5,331 nt of DNA. Source: Spirochaetaceae bacterium. Its GTDB lineage: Bacteria > Spirochaetota > Spirochaetia > DSM-27196 > SKKC01. The stretch covers positions 1 to 5,331 of the forward strand of contig PWGF01000020.1 of the NCBI GenBank assembly GCA_003554375.1, read 5' to 3'. Of the stretch, positions 4,653-5,331 are shown piece after piece. The position numbers and the translations under genes are program-made. The notes below the pieces were generated by a model, which did not search any database, was not told the origin of the DNA, and was given only the letters and a program-made list of their open reading frames with translations. How positions within the stretch are numbered: the first letter of the stretch is position 1; every line of letters begins with the position of its first letter.

Positions 4653-4928
4653 ATGGTCACGAATACCGTTCGTGAGTTCCGGCGCAGGGAAGGCGAAGGA
4701 AAATTGGCGATATCGATCGCGGGGTCGAGTGTACCGGCGGTTCTGGCACACGGAGATTTCAAAAGGGGCAACGTGTCGAACGGCAACGTGTTGATAGATT
4801 GGGATGAATACGGCGTGTACCCGGCCGGATACGATCCGGCATACGCGTTCGCTGTGTGGTCGCTTAACGAGCGCATGAACCATTGTGCGGCACGTCTGGG
4901 ATTTGCGACACCGTTGCTGGGAGCCTGA
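4653..4928 (+). pseudogene. Catalytic-core fragment of an APH/choline-kinase-like phosphotransferase
   Basis: 91 residues containing LAHGDFKRGNVSNGNVLIDW followed by DEYGVYPAGYDPAYAFAVW. H33-x-D35-x4-N40 is the Brenner-type catalytic loop of aminoglycoside phosphotransferase-like kinases (PF01636), and Asp49 in IDWDE is the metal-binding acid. The N lobe that holds ATP (P-loop-like strand and Lys) is missing, and the C lobe stops early at TGA 4926-4928, about 50 bases before repeat C. Full-length relatives have roughly 250-300 residues. No ribosome binding site precedes ATG 4653, which lies eight bases after the fic stop. It is most likely an internal scrap of a kinase gene left by rearrangement; a real short protein is unlikely but not excluded. 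Confidence 0.5.
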
Positions 4929-5113
4929 GTGCCTGCGGTGCAAGTTGGTGTGGGATTGGGTGCTGGAGCGGGCGGCGCCGGCCCTTGCCGAAAAGCAAGG
5001 ATTTGTGAATCCGGGCCCGTAGTTATAGGTGAGGGGGCGCTAGGTGAGGGGGCGCCGCGGGCGTCCCGGATGAACTGGCGTCTCAGCCGGACCCTGCGTG
5101 GCGCGCGTGCTCC

Positions 5114-5142
5114 ATGACGCGGCGGGCGGGCGGTGGTATAGT
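5114..5142 (+). promoter_or_regulatory. Possible promoter of the coiled-coil gene, copy 2
   Basis: ATGACG (5114-5119) and TATAGT (5137-5142), 17 bases apart, exactly as in copy 1. The same reservation holds: the predicted transcript start falls inside AAGGAGG (5145-5151). Confidence 0.3.
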
Positions 5143-5158
5143 GTAAGGAGGTATGGCG

Positions 5159-5331
5159 TTGAGTGACCAACAACTGGAAGCGATCGGTTCGTACGTGAAG
5201 TCTCACCTTCCCGAGTGGTTGGCGGAGATAGCGCCGGAGCGCCGTCCGATGACGATCACCGATCCTGCGCTCTTGGAGCGGATCGTGCGCGTGGAGGAGT
5301 CGCTGAGCCATCAGCGCGAGCTGATGAGCCA
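5159..5331 (+). CDS. KRFE-repeat coiled-coil protein, second copy, 5' part
   Basis: The frame runs off the window edge. From TTG 5159 it encodes SDQQLEAIGSYVKSHLPEWL and then AEIAPERRPMTITDPALLER, matching copy 1 except for Leu-Ala to Ile-Ala in AEL/AEI. TTG lies seven bases after AAGGAGG (5145-5151), whereas ATG 5153 is one base away, so TTG is the preferred start. Three of the changes against copy 1 in this part are silent, consistent with a working gene. The coiled-coil repeats and membrane anchor would lie beyond the window. Confidence 0.7.
   Translation, partial: MSDQQLEAIGSYVKSHLPEWLAEIAPERRPMTITDPALLERIVRVEESLSHQRELMS

Larger units (their letters stand above)
4982..5331. repeat. Dispersed direct repeat C, copy 2 (cut by window end)
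   Basis: Second copy of 2067-2418. The leader hairpins are kept, the first with a longer stem (CCTTGC/GCAAGG, 4983-4988 with 4995-5000). A 15-base unit AGGTGAGGGGGCGCY is tandemly repeated here (about 5027-5056) and degenerate in copy 1. Confidence 0.9.

Noticed and set aside
1..5331. Integron-type cassette array (toxin genes between repeats)
   Set aside because: I looked for paired RYYYAAC/GTTRRRY core sites flanking the genes and did not find convincing ones; blocks A, B and C contain gene parts, unlike attC sites.
1..5331. tRNA or rRNA genes, CRISPR arrays
   Set aside because: No clover-leaf with T-loop consensus, rRNA-like stretch, or regularly spaced short repeats were seen; the only short tandem repeats are coding (2438-2587) or a 15-base doublet (5027-5056).

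Overview
This is a GC-rich bacterial accessory region. It holds small genes of the toxin-antitoxin and selfish type, broken gene ends and dispersed duplications; no housekeeping gene is visible. Two hints point loosely to a spirochaete-like or other GC-rich Gram-negative host: a truncated Rpn/YhgA-type protein with an E/K-G repeat tail, and membrane-anchored KRFE-repeat coiled-coil proteins (similar in architecture to Borrelia Bdr proteins). The taxonomy is an inference and is weak.

Layout. 3-104: 3' end of a gene whose last residues resemble the end of AbiEii-type nucleotidyltransferase toxins. 142-840 (minus): Rpn/YhgA-like gene that has lost its nuclease domain; its broken end abuts a run of GC-rich hairpins (868-953). 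1157-1184: good promoter, followed by a tight operon of DUF4160 (1214-1462), DUF2442 (1477-1770) and a start-stop-overlapping DUF2283 remnant (1767-1901). 2246-2704: coiled-coil protein with one membrane anchor, preceded by a conserved leader. 2716-3015: a doubtful small ORF and a VapC-like C-terminal scrap. 3017-3391: second copy of the Rpn 3' end and second copy of the DUF2283 remnant. 3517-4644: complete Fic AMP-transferase-type gene with DUF4172 and winged-helix domains. 4653-4928: catalytic-core fragment of an APH-like kinase. 4982-5331: second copy of the leader and of the coiled-coil gene, cut by the window end.

The main structural point is that three duplicated blocks occur twice in the same order and orientation: A (Rpn 3' end, 70-213 and 3017-3160), B (DUF2283 tail, 1785-1909 and 3275-3399) and C (leader plus coiled-coil gene, 2067-2418 and 4982-5331). 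The material between them differs: DUF4160/DUF2442 lie between A and B in the first unit, and fic plus the kinase fragment between B and C in the second. The window therefore looks like two diverged copies of one cassette, each with its own cargo and losses. Only DUF4160, DUF2442, the coiled-coil genes and fic look intact; most of the rest is decaying.
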